Part shown: positions 35,553 to 45,360 of the stretch, piece by piece
Layout: every line of letters starts with the position of its first letter
Position numbering within the stretch: the stretch's first letter is position 1
NCBI GenBank assembly: GCA_015039365.1
Contig: WION01000183.1
Coordinates: 43,968 to 107,967, forward strand
DNA length: 64,000 bases
Source: Amanita rubescens
Lineage: Eukaryota > Basidiomycota > Agaricomycetes > Agaricales > Amanitaceae
Reading direction: 5' to 3'
Made by a program: the position numbers and the translations under genes
Notes under the pieces: generated by a model
The model's input: only the letters and a program-made list of their open reading frames with translations
Told to the model about the DNA's origin: nothing
The model's database searches: none

Positions 35553-35850
35553 CAAAGGTTGAATATCTTACGGTAGCGTTTGCATGAATGAGATTGAGAA
35601 CGTTCGCGCGCCCTCGCGTCCTCGGTCCTGGACCTCGTTACACACGTCACTACCGAATTCCTGACAGTACCAGCGGTATGCTAGTATATATTCATGATAA
35701 ATTAAATATCAGGAGACATGAGAGTAGAGTAATAAGGCTTGTCTGATCAAAGAGATACAGCCAGCAGCCTCACCGTGCCAAGAACACAGGCGATTGCTTC
35801 GAATAAATAACGATCTTCTACTACCTCTCTATGCTATCAAAGGCTATCGG

Positions 35851-36260
35851 AAGAGAGTTGTGATGCCGACTCGGAGGATCCAACGGATGTTTAGTAGTAC
35901 TTGATGATCGAACTTCTTTCATATCGAGATATCGGAGGCAGTTTCACAGGAAATACCTTCGTGTTCATTACAGCAAAATAAACACGGTATCTCAATCATC
36001 ATGCATCAAAGCTTACGACAACGTTGGGTCGAGGCGCCGGTAGCACGTTGTGCTCAGCCACTTGACTCTCGGATATCCACTTGTATCTCCTCCGGATCGA
36101 ATTTGCTTCCAGGTGAAGGAACCAATACCTTCAAGTCACCATCTCTACACATCATTTTTCGAAGATCCAGTCTTGTTAACAAGTTTTTAAAGGTCGAACG
36201 TTGTCTTTCCGAAAAACCATATGCATACAAGAGTGACAGACAGCGTATTAGCAGGCTGAA
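35851..36260. repeat. Segmental duplication, left block (matches 44.40-45.34 kb)
   Basis: 35851-35928 equals 44402-44478 (the 3' end of the small basic protein gene). 35930-36060 matches 45055-45175. Around 36065-36115 matches about 45290-45340. 36118-36275 matches 44860-45015 in inverted orientation. The order and orientation differ between the two loci, so this is a shuffled duplicate. Confidence 0.85.
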
Positions 36261-36344
36261 AAGGGATTCTTAGTCCTGCTTCAACTAGCTTCTATGACGG
36301 TCCGTATCGGACAAAATCCAGATACATATGCCCTCGCGTCGTGA

Positions 36345-36475
36345 TCCGTCATGAACACCGTGACCCGCCGTGGACTGTCGTGAGCCAGCGTGAACTGCCG
36401 TGATCCAGCGTGGGCAGGTGTGATCCAGCGTGAACCGCCATGATCCAGCGTGCGAGTGAACTGCCGTGATCATCA
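36345..36475 (+). repeat. Degenerate minisatellite (ccgtgatccagcgtgaact unit)
   Basis: About seven imperfect units of 18-22 bp built on gtgatccagcgtgaac. A related cluster of GTGATTCACG-type words lies at 37.70-37.78 kb, next to the other end of the insertion. Confidence 0.7.
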
Positions 36476-36479
36476 AGCT

Positions 36480-37560
36480 TCGAATTCTCCACAACCTCTA
36501 CACAACCCAGTCCTCATGCCCTCCTTCCTGCTCCACCACCTCGACCCGAAAACCACCAAAAGAAAAAAGCCTTGGCATAGTATGAGACGATAAACGTGTT
36601 CCTGATCGACGCCGGAATTCATACTGTATCCCGCCCTCAACGGCGCTACTCTGTTCGGCTCTTGGCTTGAACGCCCGGTGGCATCGACGAGGATGCACAT
36701 GATACGCTAGCGGTAACTCCAGTCTTTCCCGACTGATCGCGGCTTGTTGCAGTGCCGCGAGTGTTGGGTGGTACACTTTCATTGCAAGCGGGGGTTGAGA
36801 GTGGCTAACGGGCGCACTGTCTGCGTGAAAGAGCCTCCTTCTGGACGATGCTGGAATTGGCCTTTCGGGAAGGATCCGTCCATGAGGTGTTTGTGTCCTC
36901 ACCCTTTTATTGCGGGTCTTGAACTCGAACGGTGCAATGACATTACTCCATGCGATTTCTGTGGGTTCAAAAGAGACGACGATGTCCGGCTTGCGCAAAT
37001 TGTGTTCGCTGTATATAGGCCGTCCCCCACGGGATGTTCGGAAACGATCAAACAAGTCCAATTGGCAAAGAGGATTTGAAGGTTTCGGCCGCTTCAAGAA
37101 TCTTGTTCATAGTTTGTTGACTCAAACCCCAGACATGACGGAGGAAGACACAGATGTCCAATTCGTCGCCGGTGAACCTTTCCAGGATGTCCCTTTGGAG
37201 CTCAGCTCTTGGGTCTCATCTCATCGACCGTATACCCGGCATCAGATACGCCGCGTCGGTGAGCGACTCAGGCGAGCGATTAGACCAATCGTCTGAGGGC
37301 GAATGGTGCTTCAGAAGATGTGAGATGTGGAGGTACAGTCACAGCTCAGCAAGAGCGATTCCAGTTGCCGACGGCCGTTTGGGCGTGAGGATCTCCTCGA
37401 TGGCTTGACTGTTTGGAGGGAGGTGACCGAGGGAGTCAACATGAGTGGGGTTTTGGATGAGAACGGTCGAAGGGATGGTTGATTTTGATAAATACCAGCG
37501 GTGGCGTGCTAATGGCACCTCCACAGCCCTCTCTAGGACAATCCCAGACTCACTCCCCGG
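36480..37560 (-). pseudogene. FunK1-type protein kinase fragment
   Basis: Minus-strand frames give the N-terminal half of a fungal-type kinase. A start region near 37.5 kb reads SLGHLPPNSQAIEEIL. It is followed in other frames by an ERF(T)GDELDICVFL region and RTSRGGRPIYSEHNLRKPDI with IAWSNVIAPFEFK at about 37.0 kb. This is the FunK1 'kPDivl...W..v...vE.K' region. The reading frame changes several times and the catalytic loop is not found. Confidence 0.6.
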
Positions 37561-37830
37561 CGCACACTCCCTTCTTCAATCTCTGGGGTACAAATATTGT
37601 CGGCGGTGGATGATGCATTGCCTGGCTAGCACGCGCATCACTGAGCTGAGGTATGGGAATATTATGTCAGCGATCGTGATCACATTCACGTTTGGCATGC
37701 CATCATGCCGGAACACCGTGATTCACGCCGGGACATGGTAATTCACGACGGTTCACGATGAACGGCCGTGATCCTCCATGATCACACCCGAAATTCCCCA
37801 TGCAAACATATTTTGTCCGATATGGGCACT

Positions 37831-38620
37831 CATAAGCTTCACTGTCCGAGTATACCAGCGCTCTCCATCGAGCTGAATCTCGGTGTTTGCGGCATGCTCC
37901 TTTACACTGGTGACTGGTCACTCATTCAAGTCTAGTCTTCAAATCATATCCTCATTTAACACCCGTCGAGCAGCGCGCGGTTCGGACAGATAGGACAGGA
38001 TGTAAACTCTTCGCTGTCGCTCGTAGAGTTGGATTTTAGAGACGGACTGGGAGAAATTTTTTTTCAGCACTAATGGTACTGAACGGAACTTAGCGGAGTC
38101 AAAAGGTAAGGCAGTCGAGCCGTACTGCGAAGCGTATAATCAAGAAAACATGTGCGTATCAAGGGCTACCCTTTGGTTTCAGCAGGGTCTGTTGTCTTCC
38201 AGTGCGATTTCGCAACGCGAGACCAAGCCCTACCGTACCGAGGACATATGCTTGAACCTCGGGCAAACATTGCCCGTCCATCAACGATGGGTTGAAGTGA
38301 TTCCCGGACCAAATATATGTGACCTGTAAGTCGTCCGAGACGCGGATCATCTTGGACGTCTTGACCACGGACTTGACAATCTCGTTGATGCACTCTCTCA
38401 ACTCTTCCTTAAGCAAAGCCTTAATCTGCCCCGGCTCGGCTTTCCAACCGATACTGATCAGGAGGTAAAACAAAATGCTACGGATTTCGCGATGAACCCG
38501 ATCGCCACTCATATTAGATAGCTGTTTATGTGTCAGAGCTCTCCAGCGACCTGCAACGGCTTGCTTCTCTACAACGCGTCCTCAGCAATGCGATTGAGGT
38601 TGATTGTGGAAAAGGCACGT
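37831..38620. repeat. Segmental duplication, right block (copy of 44.54-44.85 and 45.35-45.85 kb)
   Basis: 37831-38110 matches 44540-44850 inverted. 38136-38618 matches 45345-45848 directly. The latter contains, on the minus strand at 38512-38159, a copy of the last exon of the chimeric gene (EPGQIKALLKEELRECINEI) lacking three codons (Glu-Glu-Phe) and truncated at the upstream intron. It is therefore an exon fragment, not a gene. Confidence 0.85.
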
Positions 38621-39134
38621 TGACAGTTTGCTCGTAGCTTGCCGATGTAACCGGTTAACCGGGGACTATCAGATCTCTCCCACAATCCTCCACATACCAT
38701 ATATATTACTTTGCACATAAGGAAAATAAATTGTGAGTTTAACAAGTGGTATCATGGGTCTTTGTTTGGCTTTCGATACCAGTTTGGCAAAAGCCAATCG
38801 GAAATGCGTTGCGCAAACCAATAAGCTTTCATCGATGTGACTCGATTTACTGTAGCTCAATCCGGCGCGATCGACTTTTCAGCAATGACGTTTAGGAAAA
38901 ATCCCCAGAACACTTTGAATGATCAGCGCTAACACTGAAGTAGTTAGTTCATCGATTATAATCCTTTCCACTGGCAAGCCCCATGTTTACTATAATCTCT
39001 TCTAGAAAACCCGCCAAGAACCGCTAATACTTGCAGAGTGAGCGTTGGAGATTTCCATAAACATCTTATATATTCCACAAGTGACGCCCCATTTCCTCCA
39101 ACTTTTCTCCCGCTAACGTCACTTTTCCATCTCT
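38621..39134. other. No gene seen; promoter region of the aminomutase gene
   Basis: Short frames only. The right end lies directly upstream of the aminomutase start. Confidence 0.4.
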
Positions 39135-40960
39135 ATGGCCGCACCTTTGGCCATCAGACTTGTGGGGCAATCATCGTGTATTCAGCGGCGCTCCTTGTCA
39201 GCTCTCCCACGTGTTGGTCCTTCCAGCGGGTTTCTTGAGCCTGTAATTCAATCTTCCTGGAACGTAGACCCTTATACTTAGATATATATAGACCGCCATC
39301 AGGGTCTCGCAGGGTTCTGCAGGATTTACAACCACAAGCCTTGCGGACACCACCGAAGCGAAACATCCTGCTTACTGGCATGTCATTTCTCACTGGAGCG
39401 ATGTGTCTGCAAAAGATTTTCTTGATCATGACTGGCAGGTACGAGACTTTTGGTTTGACTCACATATGACGATCTCAAGCCTTGGGTCGACAGATTTCTA
39501 ACGTAGTCCAGGGAGAACGGCAACTTCGTAATTTTTTGGGACGTGTGGTTCCAGAAACATTGGCCCACGATGTCACAACGCCGCCAGAGCTGCAGCATAT
39601 CCAGACTCGGGACGATTTCATTGCCGATGTGATGGAAGGTATCAGGGCCGCACCAATGTCTATTCGTCTGACGCCGCATATCCTCAGTCTCGTCGACTGG
39701 TCTCGTGTCCTCGTGGACCCTCTCAGAAAGCAGTTTATTCCCCTCAAGTCATCACTGAAGCCAGATCACCCCAAACTTTCGTTGGATTCCTTGCACGAGA
39801 TGCAAGACTCTCCCGTCCCTGGCCTTGTGCACAGGTATCCCACTAAGGCTCTATTTTTAGGTTCTCTCGCCATTTCTCTTCGGCTTCAAGATTTTCCTGA
39901 CTAGTAAATGCAACAGCAACCTCAGTTTGTCCGGTTTATTGTCGCTTCTGGCAAGTGCACATGCGATCGCCGGATGTTCCTAATTGATGAACTTCGCGTT
40001 CTAGTACGAGGTCCTACGCCGTAGGAGCCCAGACGGTCACTGTCAGCAAGGTTCCATCCCCTCCTGCTCGACGTCGCTGGGAGAAAGTGTTTCGATACAT
40101 CGAAGACACCCCTACTCTCAATGACATCGTAGTGTCGGGTGGCGACGCCTACTACCTCCAGTACGAGCAACTACTAGAGGTTGGGATGCGGCTTCTCTCG
40201 ATCCCCCACATTCGAAGATTCCGAATCGCTACCAAAGGTACGTGCTCTCAACAACCGGGTCGGGAGGAACATTTATATCCTTAGGACTGGCTGTATCTCC
40301 AATGAAAATTTTGTCCGACCATGAGTGGATGGATGCCCTCACAAAGATCGCAAACGACGCACGATCAATGGGTAAGACGATCGCCTTGCATACCCACTTC
40401 AACCACCCGCGAGAAATTACGTGGGTCACGGAGGTGGCTGCTCGGAAGTTGTTCGAACGGGGAATCACTATTCGGAATCAGACTGTCCTCCTGAAGGGAG
40501 TGAACGACGAGTTGGACACGATGAAGATGTTGATATTGAAGCTAGCCAACAATAACATACAGCCGGTGAGATGGATGATTTTACTGAGCTACATGTCTGA
40601 CACTGACATTTGATTTTGAAACCATCGGAACTTGAAACCAGTACTATGGTCAGTTCTAGTTCAGTCTGTGTCGTTTATAATTGATGCTGAGGCTCTGTCA
40701 CAGTGTATCAAGGAGACATGGTGAAAGGTGTAGAAGATTTACGCACGAAGCTATCTACCATATTGTCTCTTGAACGCCATATACGGGGGACGATCGCTGG
40801 CTTCTTGACACCGGACTTTGTAGTTGATCTGCCTGGTGGCGGAGGCAAACGGTTAGCATGCTCATATGACTCGTATGACGAAAAGGCTGGCATCGCAACG
40901 TATTCTGCCCCTTGCATATCCGGTACACAGAAATTTACATACTATGACCCTCTCCCTTAG
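39135..40960 (+). CDS. L-lysine 2,3-aminomutase (radical SAM, KamA family)
   Basis: Eight exons (39135-39242, 39292-39438, 39494-39860, 39917-39950, 40005-40237, 40285-40565, 40642-40648, 40704-40960) give 477 residues. The first exon (MAAPLAIRLV onward, Arg/Ser-rich, no acids early) looks like a mitochondrial presequence. The family order follows: WHVISHWSDVSAKDFL, WQISNVVQG, RYPTKALFLATSV, the cluster motif CPVYCRFCTRSYAVG (Cys212, Cys216, Cys219), DIVVSGGDAYYL, KTIALHTHFNHPREIT, NQTVLLKGVND and YYVYQGDMV. The enzyme isomerises L-lysine to beta-lysine using a 4Fe-4S cluster, SAM and PLP. A GC-AG intron interrupts the codon of the third cluster cysteine, and a 7-nt exon encodes Tyr-Tyr plus one base. 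Family origin is bacterial, and presence in a fungus suggests old transfer. Confidence 0.9.
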
Positions 40961-41341
40961 AAGCTCTAGACACAGTTCCATACCTTTTAACACAACACAT
41001 TTTTTAAACCTTCTATTAAATAAGAAAGCGTCAACGTGACCTTGAATTAAATACTGGCCATACTTCAGAAGCGTGAGGCATGTGTGCCACGGGTCATCAT
41101 TATGGGCACTGGCCTGAGCCGGGTCAGGCCGTTTATGGATTTGCTATTGGGCTAACGTGCCGTTCTTCATATATGGCGAGACAAGGAAAGCGACTCTTCA
41201 TAGCCCAAGAAAGGAAGAACAAACTTGTGATTGAGCGGTCCCCGCATTAAAGCTTCTTTACAAAGTATCAACGTCGACGTGGTACGACTCCAACAACCGT
41301 TGAAAAACTTACAATATCGTTACTGGTTTTATGTGCGACCC
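40961..41341. other. No gene seen
   Basis: 3' flank of the aminomutase gene; nothing recognisable. Confidence 0.4.
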
Positions 41342-42406
41342 TTAATGCAATAGGCGCGCCCCGTAGTTCTCCCTTGAAACGGGTCCGGACCCCGCATTTT
41401 CGCGATCAATGGACACAGTAACACCAGTCAAGAACAATAACCTCGGAATAACACGCGCATTCGGTGTGACTTTGGTTATCAACCGTCTCGTGCCCACGAT
41501 CCCATCCGGATCCAACAAGTAACGATTGTGAAGAAGCATGAAATCCAGTACATTCTTGGCATCTAAACCATGGGTTTAGGTAATCGTCCCTGGATAACAG
41601 CCTGTGCAAAAGGTTGATACTCGTTGCGTTTACGACGGCCGTGATGGGAGCTCCGGACTGCTGGGGACGGCGAAATTGTAGTGTAGCGTGCCGGACTGGG
41701 TGGACGTGGCTTGTGAGAGTCGCGTTGAGTCAAAGTCGACGATTTGAACGTGAAATTCGGGATCCAGGAGGATGTTGCCAGTGGCCTGAAGAGCAGTGTT
41801 AATGTTTCAATATAGAAAGTTTTGGGTGAAGTACCCCCGGAGTGGATGGATTTGATGCCTTGGGCCACTTCCAATATCTTTTGATTTGAGTTTTCACGAG
41901 CAGAAGCTAAAGGAAGAGAAACCTTACACATTCTTCTATCTCGGCTACTGATGGATTCACCTTTATCCGCCATTGTGGTAGAGTACCGTGAGACGAGGGA
42001 GAATTATAATGTGTGCACATAGGTCCCTATGAGTGGTAACACGAACTTGTGATTGAGGGACTGCTACATTAACGCTTCTCGACAGGCATCCTATTCGAAC
42101 CAAATTCAACCAGCGAAATAACGAGATCGCCTGGAGAACAACGTACGATATTGTTTTGAGCTTTATACAACACTTTCAACACAGCAAACCTCCCTTCTCC
42201 TTGAAAACGAGCCCAAACCCTCCACTAGCAATATAATCCCGATCGATTTTGATCTTGACGCCTGTCACGAACAACGATCTTGGTATAACCAGCGTCTTCG
42301 TTATCGCTTTCAACATAAGTCTTCTCGTGCGCAGGCTGACGTCCGCATCAGACAAGTGACCGTCTAGAAGTAGGGAGATCTGAAGCGTCGTCGAGTTGTC
42401 CAGCAA
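41342..42406 (-). pseudogene. Protein-kinase-like fragments
   Basis: Three minus-strand pieces belong to the small kinase-like family of basidiomycetes. At 42406-42176 there is an N-lobe start (VIPRSLFVTGVKIKIDRDYI, then a glycine loop ASGGFGLVF). At 41973-41720 there is a catalytic segment (EVAQGIKSIHSGG, then GNILLDPEFHVQIVDFDSTR in another frame). At 41540-41342 there is a second N-lobe start (RVIPRLLFLTGVTVSI). Frame breaks and the order N-lobe, loop, N-lobe suggest two decayed tandem copies. Confidence 0.55.
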
Positions 42407-42409
42407 CGT

Positions 42410-43965
42410 TGACTCATGTGAGATCGATGGCCATTGGGTTTACGATGGATGTGGGGGCTATCGGGGCGTGAGTACCAGGTGTATGCGCTCTTTCTAATGG
42501 TGTCGCATCTTCTTGACTTTAAGAAGGGAAAGCAGCGCATAGAGGGGATGGTATTTTTGCATGTTTTACCGTGTCTGGACTGAGCTTGGCTTGACCAGCG
42601 CGATAAGACCGAAAGGCAGAGTGATCCGAGTTCTGCGGCCGTGAACAATGTGGTGGTGATAGCTATGGAGAACAAAGTTCATTGTTGTTCATCATTGACT
42701 GGAACTGTTGACACGAACGATAAGTAAGTGAGCAATTCTGACAGAACGGCGTATATATGCGTACTATATTCGGATCGTTCATGTTGAGCCCAAATTCTTG
42801 AAACGGATTCTCTCCAGCCATGGAGCCGAATCTTAGATGGCTGTTGAGCAGCAGAAGAGGATCATGCAAGTTCTGGCTAGCTAGCAAGGAAGTTGTTGTG
42901 GCGTCGATGAGTGAAGTTGCTCATGGTACTTGTGTTTGCCAAGCGTGGGGTCGACGTGTGCGTCGGAGGCCTCGACCAGTAACGAGCAAGTTACCTCACA
43001 TTCACAGCGGGCGTTGTGATTGGATTTGAGGCTACATTATACTTTCCATTTGACATCCGTGCTGATGAGAACGACATAGAGGAGGAGAATGAAGATGACA
43101 ACGGGACGACGAGATGACGGAATGACAAGAGAAAGAAAAAGGATGATGAGATGGCGGGGATGGCAAGAGAAAGGGGAGGGAGCCCGGGTCAATGACAAAA
43201 CGTGTATAGCCCTATATATGTAGCCTTCATCATGACAACAAAATGAGGAATGCCAGCAACCATAGGCTGACCATTGGTGGAATAGGGCTCCGTCGTCCGC
43301 GACCAATCTGTCATCCTGCCCATATCATGACTCGGACGAGGGTCGATGGTGCCCAGGCACCATCCAAGAATCTAAAAGGTTCTCATACTCCAAGTCGTCG
43401 ACGGCAATAGCAAGGTGGGACCTGCCGAGGGGTACTCTGGCGACACGGAGATGATTTATCCCATGCTTCTTGCATAGTTCGACAAAAAGCCGATAAGATG
43501 CCACTGAGTGTTTGTTGAAAAGAATTGAACACTGAACAGTCCAGCTGTGGCCAAGCAGGATCACTCTGGAGGAGCAGGAGGATTGGTGGGATATATTACG
43601 ATGCCAGATGGACTGTGAACGTGTTGTGCGCGAATGTCACAAGGCTCCCTCCGTCTCCAGAGCATCATCCACATCATGTTCCGTAATCATGCGCATGAAG
43701 TCACGATCTTGTGGAGTACAGGTCTCGCGACTGGCCATTTCTTTCGTACGATTATCTGCATCCGTCCAACTCGGGATTATTTGATAACTTTCTGACGACA
43801 CGCAACCCGTAAGCATTTGGATCGAATTCAAATTTTTTATACTTACCACCGGGAGCGAGACACCGAGCGCGGGAAAAGACAGTGGGATAACTTGATGGTC
43901 CTAGCGTCCAAAAGAGATTGGGAACCCTTGATGGACCCTTAGCGGGAGCATCGTTGTTTGTAACG
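42410..43965. other. No supportable gene
   Basis: Frames up to about 90 codons on both strands, none with a motif. The minus frame at 44024-43752 overlaps the small basic protein gene and is probably its antisense shadow. Confidence 0.4.
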
Positions 43966-44447
43966 ATGGCAACTGGTGATTCTGGCCTCTCTGGTTCACC
44001 GTCAAAGCTCGTGCGGCATCGCAAAGCATGCCGGGAATACTATGAGCGGTGAGTGCCAGGTGTCCTGACGTTTGTACGAATACTAATCTTCATTTCACAT
44101 GGCAGGAACAAGGAGCGCATTCGTGCAACACAGAGGATCAAAGCACGGCAGTAAGGAATATGATTAAGGGACTGGGATCCACTAACTTTGATTAAAGGCG
44201 TCGAGCGAGAGAACGCGAGCAAAAATATCAAAAGGCCTTGAAAGACCAAGCATCTGCGTCGAGCAGCTCCGAAGAGACGGAGCGCTGCCGCTGCTGTGGT
44301 CAGTTGATGCCGTCGTTGAAAGGCCAGAGACGGGAAGTCAGCGAAGATCAACCTTCTAAGGCAGCACCACTGGAGAAGAGCGGGTTTGATCCGTCACCTA
44401 GGGAAGAGAGTTGTGATGCCGACTCGGAGGATCCAACGGATGTTTAG
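43966..44447 (+). CDS. Small basic protein with CxCC motif, unknown function
   Basis: Three exons (43966-44048, 44106-44150, 44198-44447) give 125 residues. The N-terminal half is a predicted basic helix (YYERNKERIRATQRIKAR, then RRAREREQKYQKALK). The middle has RCRCCGQLMPSLKG and the C-terminus is acidic. It resembles short Arg-rich helical hypothetical proteins common in mushrooms, and nothing more can be said. The last 45 codon-bases and the 3' flank are duplicated at 35851-35928. Confidence 0.62.
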
Positions 44448-45360
44448 TAGTACTTGATGATCGAACTTCTTTCATATGCTTTCGTTCGAGGACCAGAGCA
44501 GCGCGAACAGTGTCTATTATATAAACCTAGTGATCGAGGCGCTTGCAGAACCCACCTTGATTGCGTTATCTTTTGACTCCGCTTTCGTTCAGTACCACTA
44601 GTGCTGAAAAAACTTCATTTCCCAGTCCGTCTCTAAAATCCAACTCTACGGGCGACAGCGAAATATTTATATCCTGTCCTATCTGTCCGAACCGCGCACT
44701 GCTCGACGGGTGTTAAACGAGGATATGATTTGAAGGCTAGACTTGGATGAGTGACTTGTGTAAAGGAGTATGCCGCAAACACCGAGATTCGACCTGTCTC
44801 AGCTCGATGGAGAGCGCTGGCATACTCGAACAGTGAAGCCAGTCAAATCTTGAAGCAGGACCAAGAATCCCTTTTCAGCCTGCTAATACGCTGTCTGTCA
44901 CTCTTGTATGGTTTTTCGGAAAGACAACGTTCGACCTTTCAAAACTTGTTAACAAGACTGGATCTTCGAAAAATGATGTATAGAGATGGTGACTTGAAGA
45001 TATTGGTTCCCCGAGTCGCACAGGGAATGTATGATATACCAACTACAGCGATTACGAGATAGAAGGCAGTTTCACAGGAAATAGCTTCGTGTTCATTACA
45101 GCAAAATAAACACGGTATCTCGATCATCAAAGCTTACGACAACGTTGGCTCGAGATAGCACGTTGTGCTCCTCTTCGTCGACCCATCTATCTCCTTGACG
45201 TCGCGGGACGTACAATATCCGAGCAATTCCTGTTGCCGTCGTGCACATGATGGGCCGGGCCCAGCCACAGGCTTTTGAGTCTTGCCTCTCGGATATCCAC
45301 TTGCATCTCCTCCGGACCCATTCGCTTCCAGGTGAAGTAGTAATATTATGAAGCGTATAA
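44448..45360. repeat. Segmental duplication, second locus (contains the empty site)
   Basis: 44540-44850 is the inverted counterpart of 37.83-38.11 kb. 44860-45015 is the inverted counterpart of 36.12-36.27 kb. 45055-45340 matches 35.93-36.12 kb. The junction at about 44850 joins the two flanks that surround the FunK1 insertion at the other locus. No gene is evident. Confidence 0.82.

Larger units (their letters stand above)
36296..37830. mobile_element. TIR-bounded insertion carrying a FunK1 kinase fragment
   Basis: Imperfect inverted ends (ccgtatcggacaaaat at about 36300 and attttgtccgatatggg at about 37810-37826) bound a 1.5-kb segment. Just inside both ends are GTGATC/GTGAAC-rich short repeats. 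The flanking sequence on the two sides is contiguous in the inverted paralogous copy near 44.82-44.87 kb, which looks like an empty site. The cargo is the kinase fragment listed next. Confidence 0.68.

Noticed and set aside
36338..36475. CRISPR-like array
   Set aside because: The units are contiguous and degenerate with no spacers, and the genome is eukaryotic; it is a minisatellite.
39135..40960. Bacterial contamination for the lysine aminomutase
   Set aside because: The gene has seven short fungal-type introns and a mitochondrial-like leader, so it is part of this genome.
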